This document shows, one piece after another, positions 36,079 through 48,003 of a stretch of 64,000 bases of DNA. The position numbers were made by a program, and so were the translations under genes. Position 1 is the stretch's first letter; each line of letters begins with the position of its first letter. This DNA comes from Humulus lupulus (lineage: Eukaryota; Streptophyta; Magnoliopsida; Rosales; Cannabaceae). The notes under the pieces were generated by a model that saw nothing but the letters and a program-made list of their open reading frames with translations, ran no database searches and was not told the DNA's origin. Location: NCBI RefSeq assembly GCF_963169125.1, contig NC_084794.1, positions 92,363,018 through 92,427,017 on the forward strand, given 5' to 3'.

Positions 36079-38001
36079 TGTAGAGTCCAAGAACTTTACT
36101 TAGCTTATTATTTTAGTAGTATTATAGTATGTATAGTATTATCTTTGTAACTGTGGATTTTTGGTTCAGACCGGGAATTATTTGGACACTCATAGTAGTA
36201 CTTATAGACTTTCTAAGTTTAACCTATAGTTTAAGAATATTAATTTTAACCTAAGGTTTGATTATATAGCTGATATTAAGAATAATATTTATTATACTAT
36301 AAGGTTTAGATATCAACCAATAGGATTTTAAGCACATGTTATGAATGGGTGATTAAGGATTAAGTATTTTGAGGATTAAATTTAATAAGGAGTAAAGTTT
36401 GAATGCTTTAAGGTCAGTCAGCAGCTTTGAATACGTTGAGGGCTTAGTCAAGGTTGTTTACTCCATTCAAACTTAGCTAAAAATGTGTAATTTCGTGTTT
36501 AAATATTCAGCGTGTGCCGATATATCGTAGCTATAGGGGGCGATATATCGCAGCACGTAGGTACGGAAAACACGAAACGATGCACGGTCGGCTCGGGCAT
36601 ATTGGCCCAGGCGATATATCGCCTACAGGGGGCGATATATCGCCTCCTTCAGCATAATTCAAATGTTTTTTAATTCTTTTTCCTTTCAGCCATTCAACTT
36701 CTTCATAAGTCCAGCATCTTTTGAACGAGTCTTCACCCTCTGCTGAACGATTATTCAAATTAATTTCACCTAAAAAGCTATTATTTTTATTCAAGTAAAA
36801 TTAAGATTCCTTCATTCCCAAACTCTATAAATAGGACCTAGTACCCAGCCATTATTCACCTTTTACTCTAAGTTCAGAAGCTGCAAGTGCTAGGAGAGTG
36901 TGAGAGTTAAACACTTGGGTGGGGAAATCATAAGCTTAATCATCATAAGCTTATCAAACACTTTGGGAAGTAAGGTTCTATAGTATTTCGGTTGTGGTGT
37001 AGATTTGGTCTTACAAGTCTTTGAGGTAAACCAAAACTCTAGTTCATTTGTTTTATGTTATTTTCTTTCTCATAGCCTTCTACTCAGTCTCCTAACTTCA
37101 TTCTTATTTTGGTTAGGGAATCTAAGTTCTTGAGCACATAAGTTTTGGTAAGTGTGACTTTCAATGGTTTAGTCTTTCCATTCCTTTCATTTCATCTCTT
37201 TTTCTTCATTAGACTCACCCTGTTATATATGGTTTTAGGAGTGTTCCAAAAAGTCCCAACGCTGTCCTCTTATCCCGATAACTTTGGTAAGGAAATTAGG
37301 ATAGAATCTATATGCTATATGCTTATGATATCTTATGTTTTATGCTAAGTAATATGTTATAAAATGTGTTATGATATGTATGTTTGTAGGCTTGGGCATA
37401 TGACCCATTTGACTAACAAGCCCCAAATAGATTATGGGCATATGACCTACTTAGCTAGTAGGACCCCACTAATCTAATGGGCATATGACTTGTTTAGTCT
37501 ATGGGACCCCAAGTAATAATGGCAATTATAATAAGTGTATGTTATAAGTATTATGTTAAGTCTTTATGTTTCTTACGAAATTTATGTTTATGACTATGTG
37601 TTAGATTTTCCTTGCTGGGCATTAGGCTCATTCCTTTTTGTTTTATGTGCAGGAAAATAGCTTAGAGGCGGTAAGGTTCGTGGACGCTTTAGAGAATGTG
37701 TATCGATGGTGAATGGAGTCAAGGAGTCGAGAGTTCGATTTCTCGAGGATGTAGTCTTGTTTTACTTTTTATGGTTTTACATGTATTTTCCGCACTTTCT
37801 ATGTAACTCTTTTTTTTTTCTTTAAGTTATGTTTTGTTTTAAAGACAATGGGTACCCATATCCTACTTATTTTATGAAAGTAACTTTTGTTTCTACAAGT
37901 TTCTAATAAATTTATGGTATTTTCGCAAATGTAAGTCTTATTAAGGTTTGTATGTATAGTTTCATTAATGGTCCTAAAGTCTAGAGTAGTGGGTCATTAC
38001 A
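36079..38001 (+). mobile_element. Element 4 (Ty3/gypsy, Tekay-type) 5' LTR
   Basis: TGTAGAGTCC to GGTCATTACA. TATA box TATAAATAG at 36826-36834; GATATATCG words at about 36518-36645; a minisatellite with GGGCATATGAC (37390-37505) where sister families have the GCTTATAG array; core CCTTGCTGGGCATTAGGCTCA (37609-37655). Flanking five bases to the left are GTATT; the right copy is lost. Confidence 0.88.
36826..36834 (+). promoter_or_regulatory. TATA box of element 4 LTR
   Basis: TATAAATAG in the block CTCTATAAATAGGACCTAG shared with elements 1 and 2. Confidence 0.65.
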
Positions 38002-38003
38002 GT

Positions 38004-38015
38004 TGGCATCAGAGC
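38004..38015 (+). other. Primer-binding site of element 4
   Basis: TGGCATCAGAGC, two bases after the LTR; one base from the tRNA-iMet complement TGGTATCAGAGC. Confidence 0.85.
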
Positions 38016-38155
38016 AAACGGTTCCTTCGCATGAAGTTCTCCTCGATACACACGCTCAAAGCTCCGAATCTGACCGCCAAGTAAGTGTTTAAGTTACAAG
38101 TTATTTTGCCTATGTGTATAGCTAACAACTTTAGTGTTTATGTTTTCAGTTAAGT

Positions 38156-38623
38156 ATGAACGGAGCTTTAACCTACCAAGATATCCGAGCCATTAAGGCC
38201 TTAAAAAGAATAAGGGAGCCAAGAAACACCGTAGAAGCACTAGAAAGGATGACTCGAAGATTGCTCTTATTTCACCAAGAGATAGGTGGCCTTCAAGAGG
38301 CTAACCAAATAATGTTAAGATCAACGGAACAATATGTACTAGTAATAAGGCTATTTAAAGATTTTCATCCTGTAATAGCAGCCTTAGAAGAAATATGGGA
38401 AGACATGAATGATGAGAATGAACTACCATTAGCGATGAGATATTATTTCCTCTTAGTTAGGTTCATCGCAAAATTTGAGTTTCAGTTCACAAATGAGCAA
38501 AAACATAGAATTCTCACAAACCTTCCTAGAGGGCATTTTGATGCTCATGATAATGATGGTTATGAGGAGATAGATGATGATATGTTAGATGATGGATCGG
38601 ATGTAGAAGATCCCAATTTTTAG
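38156..38623 (+). CDS. Extra ORF between primer-binding site and gag, element 4 (155 residues, unknown function)
   Basis: An intact frame starting MNGALTYQDIRAIKALKRIR. It is mostly helix-like, rich in Leu/Glu/Arg, with STEQYVLVIRLFKDF and AMRYYFLLVRFIAKFEFQF blocks, and ends in a strongly acidic tail (EEIDDDMLDDGSDVEDPN). I recognise no domain, no Cys/His finger and no membrane segment. A decayed homologue occupies the same place in element 1 (11560-11949). A GTAAGT at 38081 and TTTTCAG ending at 38149 could define a 69-bp leader intron just before the start codon. Plant Tekay elements normally run PBS, leader, gag-pol, so this is an additional gene. Expression is unproven. Confidence 0.7.
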   Translation: MNGALTYQDIRAIKALKRIREPRNTVEALERMTRRLLLFHQEIGGLQEANQIMLRSTEQYVLVIRLFKDFHPVIAALEEIWEDMNDENELPLAMRYYFLLVRFIAKFEFQFTNEQKHRILTNLPRGHFDAHDNDGYEEIDDDMLDDGSDVEDPNF

Positions 38624-38824
38624 AATAGTTTTTATTGTTTGTTTTATTTACTTTTATTTTATGATTGTAAATAAGTGAAAAATTGTTTTTCCAAATGAAT
38701 AACATGCTATTTTATTTGCATGTATGAGTTTGATTTTATTTTTGCAATCATAATAAGTAATAAATAAAATGAATAATGACTAAGTTCGGTGAGGGTGGAT
38801 ACAAATCAATGAACCAAGTTTCCT

Positions 38825-38887
38825 TATTGAGAGTTAGGGGGCCATAGTAGTGGGAACGATTTTACTGATCCCAGCCCTCCCTCAATA
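38825..38887 (+). promoter_or_regulatory. Conserved hairpin in the leader before gag, element 4
   Basis: TATTGAG (38825-38831) pairs with CTCAATA (38881-38887), with an inner G-run/C-run. Closely conserved with 12230-12294 in element 1, while the flanks are less so. Function unknown. Confidence 0.5.
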
Positions 38888-39151
38888 TGGTTAACTTTGG
38901 AACAAAGATAAGTTTCGAGCCTGAGAATTAAGTCATATAGGATGATTAGAAACACACTTAGAAAATAAAGATGACTTGTTTTTCTAAGTATAGAAACCCA
39001 CTCTAAATATAAATAAAGACTTATATAATTTTTTCATAAAAAGTCATAATAAATAGGTCCGAGATATGTTTGTTTTAGAATAAGTTCTTGCCTTAGAGCC
39101 TATTAGGTAAAGTTCTAACATGTTTCTTTCAACTGTTAGAACTCTGCTACG

Positions 39152-42100
39152 ATGTCGCTCCGAAGATCTGCACGCACCAACGGAAACGCCACCAACGACA
39201 TTCCAGCGACCAGTGAAGTCCCTCCAGTTCACCGAAGGGGAGTGCGTGCTACTGCTCGCCGCAACGCGCCGGCACCGCCAGATGACAACACTGCGGAGAT
39301 TGCTAGACTGCGACAGCAAGTCGAGGAACTTTTGCAACAACAACGCCAATAGGCTCAATCTCAGCCTCCGCCACAGCCGCAGCCACAGCAAATGGCCCCA
39401 GCACCCCAACAAGTTGGTCCATATGGGGGATGGCCTATGACGAACTACGCTCCATATCCAGTACAGCACATAGAGCCAGTGTATGAGAGGTTCCGCAAGC
39501 AGCACGCTCCAAACTTCGAAGGGACTACAGACCCCTTTGAGGCAGAAGAGTGGCTAAGGAATGTGGAGCCGTTTCTAGCCCACATGCACCTCAGTAATGC
39601 GGACCGCATATCCTGCGTCTCGTCTTTGCTCAAGAAAGATGTCAGGATATGGTGGGACTTGGTCCAGCAATCCCATGATGCTGCCACCATGACGTGGACC
39701 CGATTTGTGGAGTTGTTCCACAAAAAGTACTACAATTCGGCTGTACTTGCTACGAGGGTTGAGGAGTTCACCAACTTGAAGCAGGGTACTTTAACAGTGG
39801 CGGAATATGCTCGTCAATTCAACCTCTTTGCAAAGTTCGCGGCAGAGATGGTTCGAACTGATTATTTGAGGGTGAACAAGTTTGTCAGAGGACTTTGCCC
39901 GAAGATCGAGATGGGGGTTAAACTTGCAAACCCAGGAAACACTACATATGCTGACGTACTTGAGACGGCAATCGAAGTAGAAAGGTTGCAGGCCAACGTA
40001 AGCAAAGAAGAAGCTAGCAAGTCGGAACCTAGACAGCAGAGCCAACCTCAGGCCAGTCGGAACAACAACAACCATAGCGGCAACAATCAGTTCAACAACA
40101 ACGGCAACGGTCAGAAGAGAAGGCATCCTGACAACAAGCAATCTGACAACAATAAGAGGGCACGTACGAATAATGGAGGAAATAGGCCGGGCTACGTGGA
40201 GTACCCGCCATGTGCTAAGTGTCAGAAGAAGCATCCTGGAGAATGCCGCGCCAACACCAAGGAGTGTTTCAACTGTGGTCAAGAAGGGCATCGTAAAAGA
40301 GACTGTCCTTAGCAAAAGCCAGAAGGGAAGAAGGATGAAAAGATGGTTCCTGCTAGGGTTTTTGCTTTAACCCAAGGAGAGGCCGATGCTAGCAACAAGG
40401 TGGTCACAGGTCAGGTTTCTATCCTCAATAACTTATGTCATGTATTATTTGATTCGGGAGCCACTCACTCGTATATCTCGTTAGGAATGATAGAAAAACT
40501 AGACAAACCTAGTGAAAGATTTAGAACTAGGTTTGTAACCGAGTTTCCTTCGGGCAAAGTAGTTCTATCATCACGAATAGTACGAGGTGTACCGATCAAG
40601 ATTGAGGACATAGAACTAGAAGGAGACCTGATAGAGCTAGTGATCAAGGACTTCGACGTAATATTAGGCATGGATTGGCTAGCACGGCATGGCACAACGA
40701 TCGACTGCAAACGCAAGAAGGTGATGTTCGAGACTCCTGACGGCCAGAGACGATGCTTCATGGGACAAGCATCAGGATTGCACACCCCGTTAGTGTCATC
40801 TCTCAAAGCTCAGAGAATGATGGAGAAAGGATGCCAAGCGTTCTTAGCCAGCATCACGAATGTGGAGAAGGAGACATCACTTAATGTTGGAGATGTTCGG
40901 GTTATACAAGAATTTCCAGAAGTTTTCCCCGATGACTTGCCAGGATTGCCGCCAAATCGAGAAATAGACTTCACAATAGAATTAGTACCAGGCACTGAGC
41001 CTATCTCTAAGGCACCATACCGGATGGCACCTACGAAACTCAAGGAGTTAAAGACGCAGCTACAAGAACTCCTAGACTTGGGTTTTATTAGGCCAAGCCA
41101 TTCACCATGGGGAGCTCCGGTACTATTCGTGAAGAAGAAGGACGGGAGTATGCGGATGTGCATAGACTATCGTGAGCTGAACAAAGTAACGATCAAGAAC
41201 AAGTACCCGCTACCTCGGATCGACAATTTGTTTGATCAACTCCGAGGCGCGACGGTATTCTCGAAGATCGATCTACGGTCCGGGTATCATCAGCTCAAGG
41301 TAAAGGGAGAAGATATTCCTAAGACATCCTTTAGGACTCGTTATGGACATTACGAGTTCTTGGTTATGTCTTTTGGTCTTACTAACGCACCAGCCGCGTT
41401 TATGGACTTAATGAATAGGGTCTTCAAGGATTACTTAGATAAATTCGTCGTTGTATTCATCGATGATATCTTACTATACTCCAAGGATGAAGTAGAGCAC
41501 GAGGAACATTTGAGGATGATTTTCACGCGATTGAAGGAGCATCAACTCTACGCAAAGTTCAAGAAATGTGAGTTTTGGCTTTCGCAAGTGGCGTTCCTCG
41601 GGCACATTATATTGAAAGACGGAGTTGCAGTAGATCCATCAAAGGTCGAGGCCGTGAAGGATTGGCCCAGACCAAAGAACGCATCTGAAGTGAGAAGCTT
41701 CTTAGGGCTAGCAGGTTATTATAGGAAGTTTGTAGAGGGCTTTTCTAAGATAGCCACTCCACTCACCAACCTGACCCGGAAGCAACAAAAGTTTAACTGG
41801 AATGATAAGTGTGAGGAAAGCTTCCAGTTGCTTAAGGATAAGCTTTGCTCAACACCAGTACTTAGTGTACCGACACCCAACGATAAATTCGTAGTCTACT
41901 GCGATGCATCGAAGCAAGGATTGGGTTGCGTACTGATGCAAAATGACAAGGTGATAGCCTATGCCTCACGTCAGCTAAAGGAGTACGAACAGCGCTATCC
42001 AACTCATGATATGGAGTTGGCAGCGGTGGTCTTTGCGTTAAAAATCTGGCACCATTATCTTTACGGAGAACGGTGCAAGATTTATACGGACCACAAGAGT

Positions 42101-42640
42101 TTAAAATACTTCTTTACGCAAAAGGAGCTCAACATGAGGCAGCGCAGGTGGTTAGAATTAGTAAAGGATTACGACTGTGAAATCCTATACCACCCAGGAA
42201 AGGCGAACGTAGTTGCCGATGCACTTAGTAGGAAAAGCTATGGGAATTTAGCAGCCTTATCCGGGATAGAAAAGCCGCTACAGCAGGAGCTTATCAGTGC
42301 CGGAATAGAAGTGGTTGTAGGCAAGCTGGCTAATTTGTCTATCCAATAAAATTGGTTAGAGGATATACGAATTGGTCAGGGACATGACGACACACTAGCA
42401 GCACACATGGATGCAGTCAGAGAAGGCAAGACTACAGATTTCTCAATATCTAGCCAAGGCTTATTGAGATACAAGGATCGGGTATGCGTGCCGAATGATC
42501 AAAGTATTAAGAAGACGATCCTAGAAGAAGCGCACAGCACCCCGTACTCAGTTCATCCAGGGTCTACCAAGATGACTCACGACATCAAGGAAATCTATTG
42601 GTGGCCAGGGATGAAGAAGGACGTAGCAGAGTATGTATCT
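39152..42640 (+). pseudogene. Element 4 gag-pol polyprotein, Tekay-type, truncated in integrase
   Basis: One continuous frame from MSLRRSARTNG at 39152, broken by only three stops: TAG 39350-39352, TAG 40310-40312 and TAA 42347-42349. Capsid block FEAEEWLRNVEP (about 39539-39575), zinc knuckle CFNCGQEGHRKRDC (about 40265-40306), protease DSGATHSY (40451-), RT with FIDD (41455-41466), RNase H (about 41890-42280), then the integrase HHCC region, where sequence stops at 42640 in ...KKDVAEYVS. The integrase core, chromodomain and 3' LTR are absent. Best preserved coding region in the window; the 668-residue segment 40343-42349 covers protease to RNase H without interruption. Confidence 0.92.
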
Positions 42641-45600
42641 ATCCTCCCCAGGTTTTTCTTTACAAAATGGTGATCCATCAAAATCCTCCCCAGGTCAGGC
42701 CACATGTACATATCTACAAGCAGACTCCAGCGCTCACTGATCCACTTTGCCTTTATACTTACCTACAACATGAAATAACTAGGTAAGTGAAAATGCTTAT
42801 TAAGAATAGCCTTATACACAAGTATACTAAAACAAATTACGAGTCGACCTAAGGTAGATATCGCTACCAGTCATTAGGGTATTGGATAAGTTCCAACCCT
42901 ATCATACAATTCTCAAATAAAAGCTCTGTCAGAATCAAATACTTTGATTGTACCTAACAACCAATATCACACATATCATAATAACCTGCACTCAAAAAAT
43001 CCCAGAACATTCGAGATATATATAATTACACAATTTAATCAATTTGAAAAAACACGAAGAATCCTAGCTCCAACCCGAAATCACTCTTAACGTCCTGGCT
43101 CCAACCTGGACTATCTTACCATGTCCTGGCTCTAACCCGGACTTTATCTTACCATGTCCTGGCTCCAAACCGAACTACATTTTACCATGTCCTGGCTCAA
43201 ACCCAAACTATAATTTTACCATGTGCTAGCTCCAACCCGGACCATAATTTTACCATGTCCTAGCTCCAACCCGGAGTATAATTTTACCATGTCCTGGCTC
43301 CGACCCAGACTTTAGCTTACTGTGTCCTAGCTCCAACACAGACTATATTACGCTAAGGTTCTGGTTCCAACCCGAACCTACTTACCATTTAGCCGCAAAA
43401 TGCAAAACCATTGTAAGAGTAGGTATTAAGCATACCCTATTCTTGATGACCCAATCAAAACTAGTGTAATCTACTACTACAAGCATACACTAGTGTATTC
43501 ATGTTATAGCCAAGAAAGGGAAAGGCTAACTTACTTGGAGTCCTTAGTTCCCAGCTGGATCCTTAATACTGCTATTCATTTTTCCCTATGGCGGTTATTG
43601 CAATTAGTACAGTGTACTCGGATTAAAATATGGCATATATTTATAGCTAATATTTTACAATATTTGCATGCAATAAATCGTCAGAGACTCTATATTGTAC
43701 CCTCTTATACTCTTCATAGTGTATAAGGTCAGGTTTTCTTTTCATTCTTTTAGTTATCGTAGGAAAATCAGTCTCACAGTAACATGCTTTCCATATTGTG
43801 TATTTTAATATTTCTTACAGAAGGAATTATCTTATTTGATCATTTGGTACTTTGGTTTTAGAAAAAGGAGTTAACAAAATCACATCTTTTATAAAAAAAA
43901 AATATAAAAAAAACCATAACTTTCGTCCTTTTAAGAAGTTCACCATTTCCTTTCATAATACCAAAATACTCATTTTTGACTCTTTAATTATCCTTTTTAA
44001 CCTAAACTTCTATTTTTACCAAGTTTAATGATAATCTAAAACCTCCTTTGTGGTATTTTTGAAAAGAAAGGAAATCGAACCCTTAGTTTATTAAAATGCT
44101 AAAAAAAATTATATTTTATTTATCTGTTATATTGGTTTAACATCCAAATCCTTAGTTACTTTTATAAAAATAACCATTTTCCAATTTCCACAATTTTACT
44201 TTTACTTCTTTATTTAAAGTGATAAAATTCCATTTTTAAACATTTGGCATATGTTGAGTTTTTGGCCAAAGCCCTTAAACTATCGTTCATGTATTCGGTG
44301 TCATAAGGACGGGAACTAGGCAAAAACCTCACATCAAAACTCATTTTAGTTTAGGAGAACTAACCTCCCAAAAATTACTTTTCGTTATGGTCCAAAATTA
44401 CTACTTTTTCAGATTTTAGGGCAAAATTAGAAAATTTGTTTCTCTTAAACCGTGATACATTTTTCTCTTAAAATTTATAAACGTCCTGATGCATATCTTA
44501 AATAAATTCCTTCAAAATTTCATAATTTTTGGGATAGTAAATCCATTCAAATAATTGAAGCAATTCTGGGCAGTGCTTGCTGCCCAGAAGTTTTTTTTTT
44601 CCAGATTTTAGGGCAAATTTGTTTCTCTTAAATTATACATATTTTCCTCTACAATTTTACAGGGACCCTTATAAATGTATCAAATAACATCGTACCAAAT
44701 TTCATAGCTTTTAGATTAGTTAACCCTGTTCAAAAGATAAAGAAATATGGGAGGTGCATGCAGCCCAAAAAATTTCCAGATTTGCATCAAAATGCCAAAA
44801 AGTGCATAACTTGGGCTTAAGTTTTTCCATAGTCTAACATCAAGTAATCTCAAAGCACTACACAAATTATTTTATAAAATAGAGGCAGTAGGGTGTGATC
44901 TGACCGATTGGAAGCCAGACCACGAATTTTGGCAACATGCATTTTTACTCACACTTAACCACAATAAGCATTTCTAGCATAAACCCTAGCCACATGCATG
45001 CATGAAATTCATCATATCACCCAATCTTAACCTTAAGCATAAAATAGGCTCCAAAAACTATTAAAATACCCTATACAACCAGATCTACAAAAATCATCAC
45101 AAAACTCAAAGAAAGAGCCATAGATTTCTACCTTTTGAAGCCCTAGCTTGGAGATGAAATCCATAGCTCTTCAAAAACTTCCCTTTGTGCTCTACACTGT
45201 CAAAACTGATCCCCAAGTCCCACATGTTAATTTTTAAGAAAGTATTAGGGTAGGAATAACTTAGATGAGGGACAAGAACATGCAAGCTTACAAAAACCTC
45301 TTACCTTCCTTTATTTGATCACAAAGGTGCTCAATATTGGAGATCCAACTAGTAAAAGCTTCTCTTGAACCCTAGAACACAAGATCCATGCCATGCATGG
45401 CTATTAGATTACATGCTTGCACAAGGAAACCCCTAGGGTTTCGGGTTTGAAGGGAAAGAGTAGGAAAATGCACAAAATATTTGATACTTACACTAGACAA
45501 GGGTTTCTCCTTGAACTAATTCCTTCTCCAATGGAGAAGATGAGTGTAGCTTGCTAAGAAAGGAGTTTGTTGCAGCAATGGAGGTTAGGGATAGAGAGGG

Positions 45601-45770
45601 TTTCAGGTTTGGGAGAGGGAATGGTAAAGAATTTTTTTTTTTTTTTTTAGAGAAAAACAATGATTAAACTCTTAACTTGTGAATGGGGTAAAACTCTTCC
45701 TATTCTTGGCTCTTTGGGGTATGTGTCCTAGCTCATGAGAGCCCTAAGGTATACCCCTAGCCTTGCCGCC
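42641..45770 (-). mobile_element. LTR-like block E (minus), limits uncertain
   Basis: Begins at the break in element 4. CTTACCTACAACATGAAAT at about 42760 resembles the reversed LTR core (CTTTACCTGCACCACA) of families B and C, and a minisatellite follows at 43065-43385, the same layout as the other LTRs. Further right it is AT-rich with CTAGCCACATGCATGCATG and gene-poor to about 45720. No TG/CA ends or target duplication were found, so it is probably truncated. No coding. Confidence 0.45.
43065..43390. repeat. Minisatellite, 32-34 bp x about 10
   Basis: Units read GTCCTGGCTCCAACCCGGAC followed by TATAATTTTACCAT or a variant, about ten times head to tail with substitutions. Edges are eroded. 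Confidence 0.95.
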
Positions 45771-45773
45771 CAC

Positions 45774-45774
<1 letters not shown>

Positions 45775-45870
<96 letters not shown>
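45775..45870. repeat. (CT)n microsatellite
   Basis: An almost uninterrupted run of about 45 CT units at the edge of the CACTA transposase remnant. Reading frames across it (poly Ser-Leu or Arg-Glu) are artefacts. Confidence 0.97.
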
Positions 45871-45872
<2 letters not shown>

Positions 45873-45885
45873 CTTGTACAAGAAG

Positions 45886-46527
45886 AAGTGCTAGTCGATG
45901 CTGAGGATGGTGAACCAGTTGATGATTTTGCTACATGCCTACACGACACTATTGGTGGTGCATATTTCGATATCGGTCCAACTAGTGATTTCATTGACAA
46001 TGAATTCCCACATAATGTGTGTGACAAGTATGATGCCTTGTTTGAGTCGGTTCAAAAGCCTTTGTATGACAACTATAAAAACTTTTCTATCTTAAGTCCA
46101 GTCGTAAAGTTAATGAATTTGAAGGTGATTAACAAATAGACAGATAAATCATTTGATGGCCTTTTGAAGTCTCTTAAAGAGATGTTACCTTATGGTAATT
46201 GTTACTCGATAAGTTATTATCAAACAAGAAAGCTTCTCTCTGAAGTTGACTTGAGGTACGAGCAAATTGACGTGTTTCGATATGATTGCGCATTGTTCTA
46301 CAGTGAGAATGCAAATGCTACATTATGCCATGTATGCAAATCTAGTCATTATGTACGGAATAAAATTCTACATAAATGACTTAGATGGTTTCTGATCAAG
46401 GCTTGACTAAAGAGATTGTTTAGTTCTAAGCATATTGCTAATGATATGCGATGGCATAAAGAGGTGCTCAAAAATGAACCTAGGATATTACGTCATCCTG
46501 CTGACGGAGATGCTTGGAAGCCCGCAT
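45886..46527 (+). pseudogene. TNP2-type CACTA transposase, N-terminal remnant
   Basis: One frame gives DDFATCLHDTIGGAYFD..., a TAG at 46137-46139, then KSFDGLLKSLKEMLPYGNC, YEQIDVFRYDCALFY and a CHVC motif, then (new frame) RLFSSKHIANDMRWHKE and LRHPADGDAWK. These match in order the N-terminal region of plant TNP2 transposases (Tnp2 family of CACTA elements). Immediately after AWK the similarity jumps to the N-terminus of a second transposon protein, so the catalytic centre of TNP2 has been deleted. The element cannot supply its own transposase. Confidence 0.8.
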
Positions 46528-48003
46528 AACCAACTTCCCACACAACCCGCTCTACTGCTCATGTTCATTCATCTGAAGTTAGCATTCCTCCTATTGTTCA
46601 GAGTAAACAAGTTCGCTTTGCTACCAACTCTACTACTGAAGATAATATATCTCATGCACCATCTGGTATGTTCCATACATTTTACATTTTATTGTTTTAA
46701 ATTTAGGATTAATTTAAACTTACAATTTTTTATATAGAATCAAGTGGTCCCAATAGTAGCAAAACATGTGGACCTACTCGTGGATAGAAAATTGCTAGTG
46801 AGGCTAAGGCAACTCAAAGTGGGAAGTTACATGTCTTATTTGAAGGTGAGTGTCGTCAGCCTATTTGTGGAAATGCTGAGAAATTTAATAGTGAGATTGG
46901 ATTTATTTTTCGCAACCACGACACGTTTCACTACAAGGACTGGAGATTCGTCCCTGAGGATGTGAGAGCTCCATTACAACATTCTCTTGTGGTAAGTTTT
47001 ATATTTTTGCATATTAAAAAAAATTTAAGCTGTAAAATAAACTATTATAAAATTCTTATTAATGTTTTTTATATAATGGTAGGATTCATTTGATTTTAAC
47101 TTGCATAAGGAAACCACGAAAAAATGCATTGATGATCAAATGAGAAGAATTTCAAGTACAAGTTACATGGATATTTCAAAGAAATTGGAGGAGAAGAAGA
47201 TGTTCAGATGGAAAATAGGAAATGACATCTCGACTTGAAGGATGATCGCCAACAAGATTGGGAGATTTTGTGTGATTATTAGTTTTCCAACGAATTTAAG
47301 GCAATTATTTATTTTCTTGACATTACAATTTTATTAGTGTTATTAATAAAATTTCTTATTCTCATTTTTAGGAAAGGTCATTGAAGAATACTACCTATTA
47401 TTCAAAGAGAAAGTGGGAGTCTAGAAATTGATCAGTTTCAACACCGCGACATCACATTTAACAAGGAATGGTGTTAACATCTCCTAGTGGTCAAATTGAG
47501 ACTTGGCGTCTGAAACATTATGATAAGAAAGTGGGATTATGGACTGGACTAGATTTACCAGAAATATATGTAAGTACTTTAATTTAAAATTTTATAACTT
47601 ATTATAATTATCATTACTAATTAGAAAAAAAATGTGGATATAGGATAAAATGATGGCGTTAAGGGCTCAACACACTCTAGAAGAAATGTTTGATAAAGAC
47701 ATTATGGAGCGTATTCTTGGACGTTCTTCTATACACTTGAAAGGTTGGGGTCGATCTTTTTCAAGTACAACTACTACTTCCCACTGCAATACAACTGAGT
47801 CAAATAAGCCATTATATGAGGAGCTAGCCCAATGCCTTGATGAAGCAAACAATCAACTTGATTCTACAAACCAACTAAGTGTTGTTGTGAAAATACTAAG
47901 GAAAAACAATTTAATTCCATCGCCTCCATTAGATCAATGTTTTGATGCAAATGTCATAAATTCTCCTATCCCTTCAATGCTAAAGGAACAAGATGATTCA
48001 TAG
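46528..48003 (+). pseudogene. Transposase_24 (Ptta/En/Spm-type) protein gene, five exons, decayed
   Basis: Exons inferred from coding similarity and splice sites: 46528-46665, 46738-46991, 47083-47300, 47372-47579, 47644-48003. Introns carry GT...AG, except the third, whose donor reads AAG|GCAATT (GC-AG). Recognisable blocks: GECRQPICGNAEKFNSEIGF, KYKLHGYFKEIGGEEDVQM, QDWEILCDY, TSPSGQIETWRLKHYDKK, and MMALRAQHTLEEMFDKDIM...GRSSIHLKGWGRS, with a coiled-coil-like C-terminus (YEELAQCLDEANNQLDSTN). Premature stops occur in exon 2 (TAG after GPTRG) and exon 3 (two). In CACTA elements this protein is the accessory, TNP1-like product believed to bind terminal repeats. Confidence 0.8.

Noticed and set aside
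39791..40315. 174-codon minus-strand frame
   Set aside because: Antisense shadow of the well-supported gag of element 4; analogous minus frames shadow elements 1 and 2.
43065..43390. Possible CRISPR-like array
   Set aside because: Direct repeats without unique spacers, in a plant nuclear LTR context; it is a minisatellite.
45728..46027. Open frames of poly Arg-Glu or Ser-Leu across the CT microsatellite
   Set aside because: They translate a dinucleotide repeat; only the part after 45886 has TNP2 similarity.
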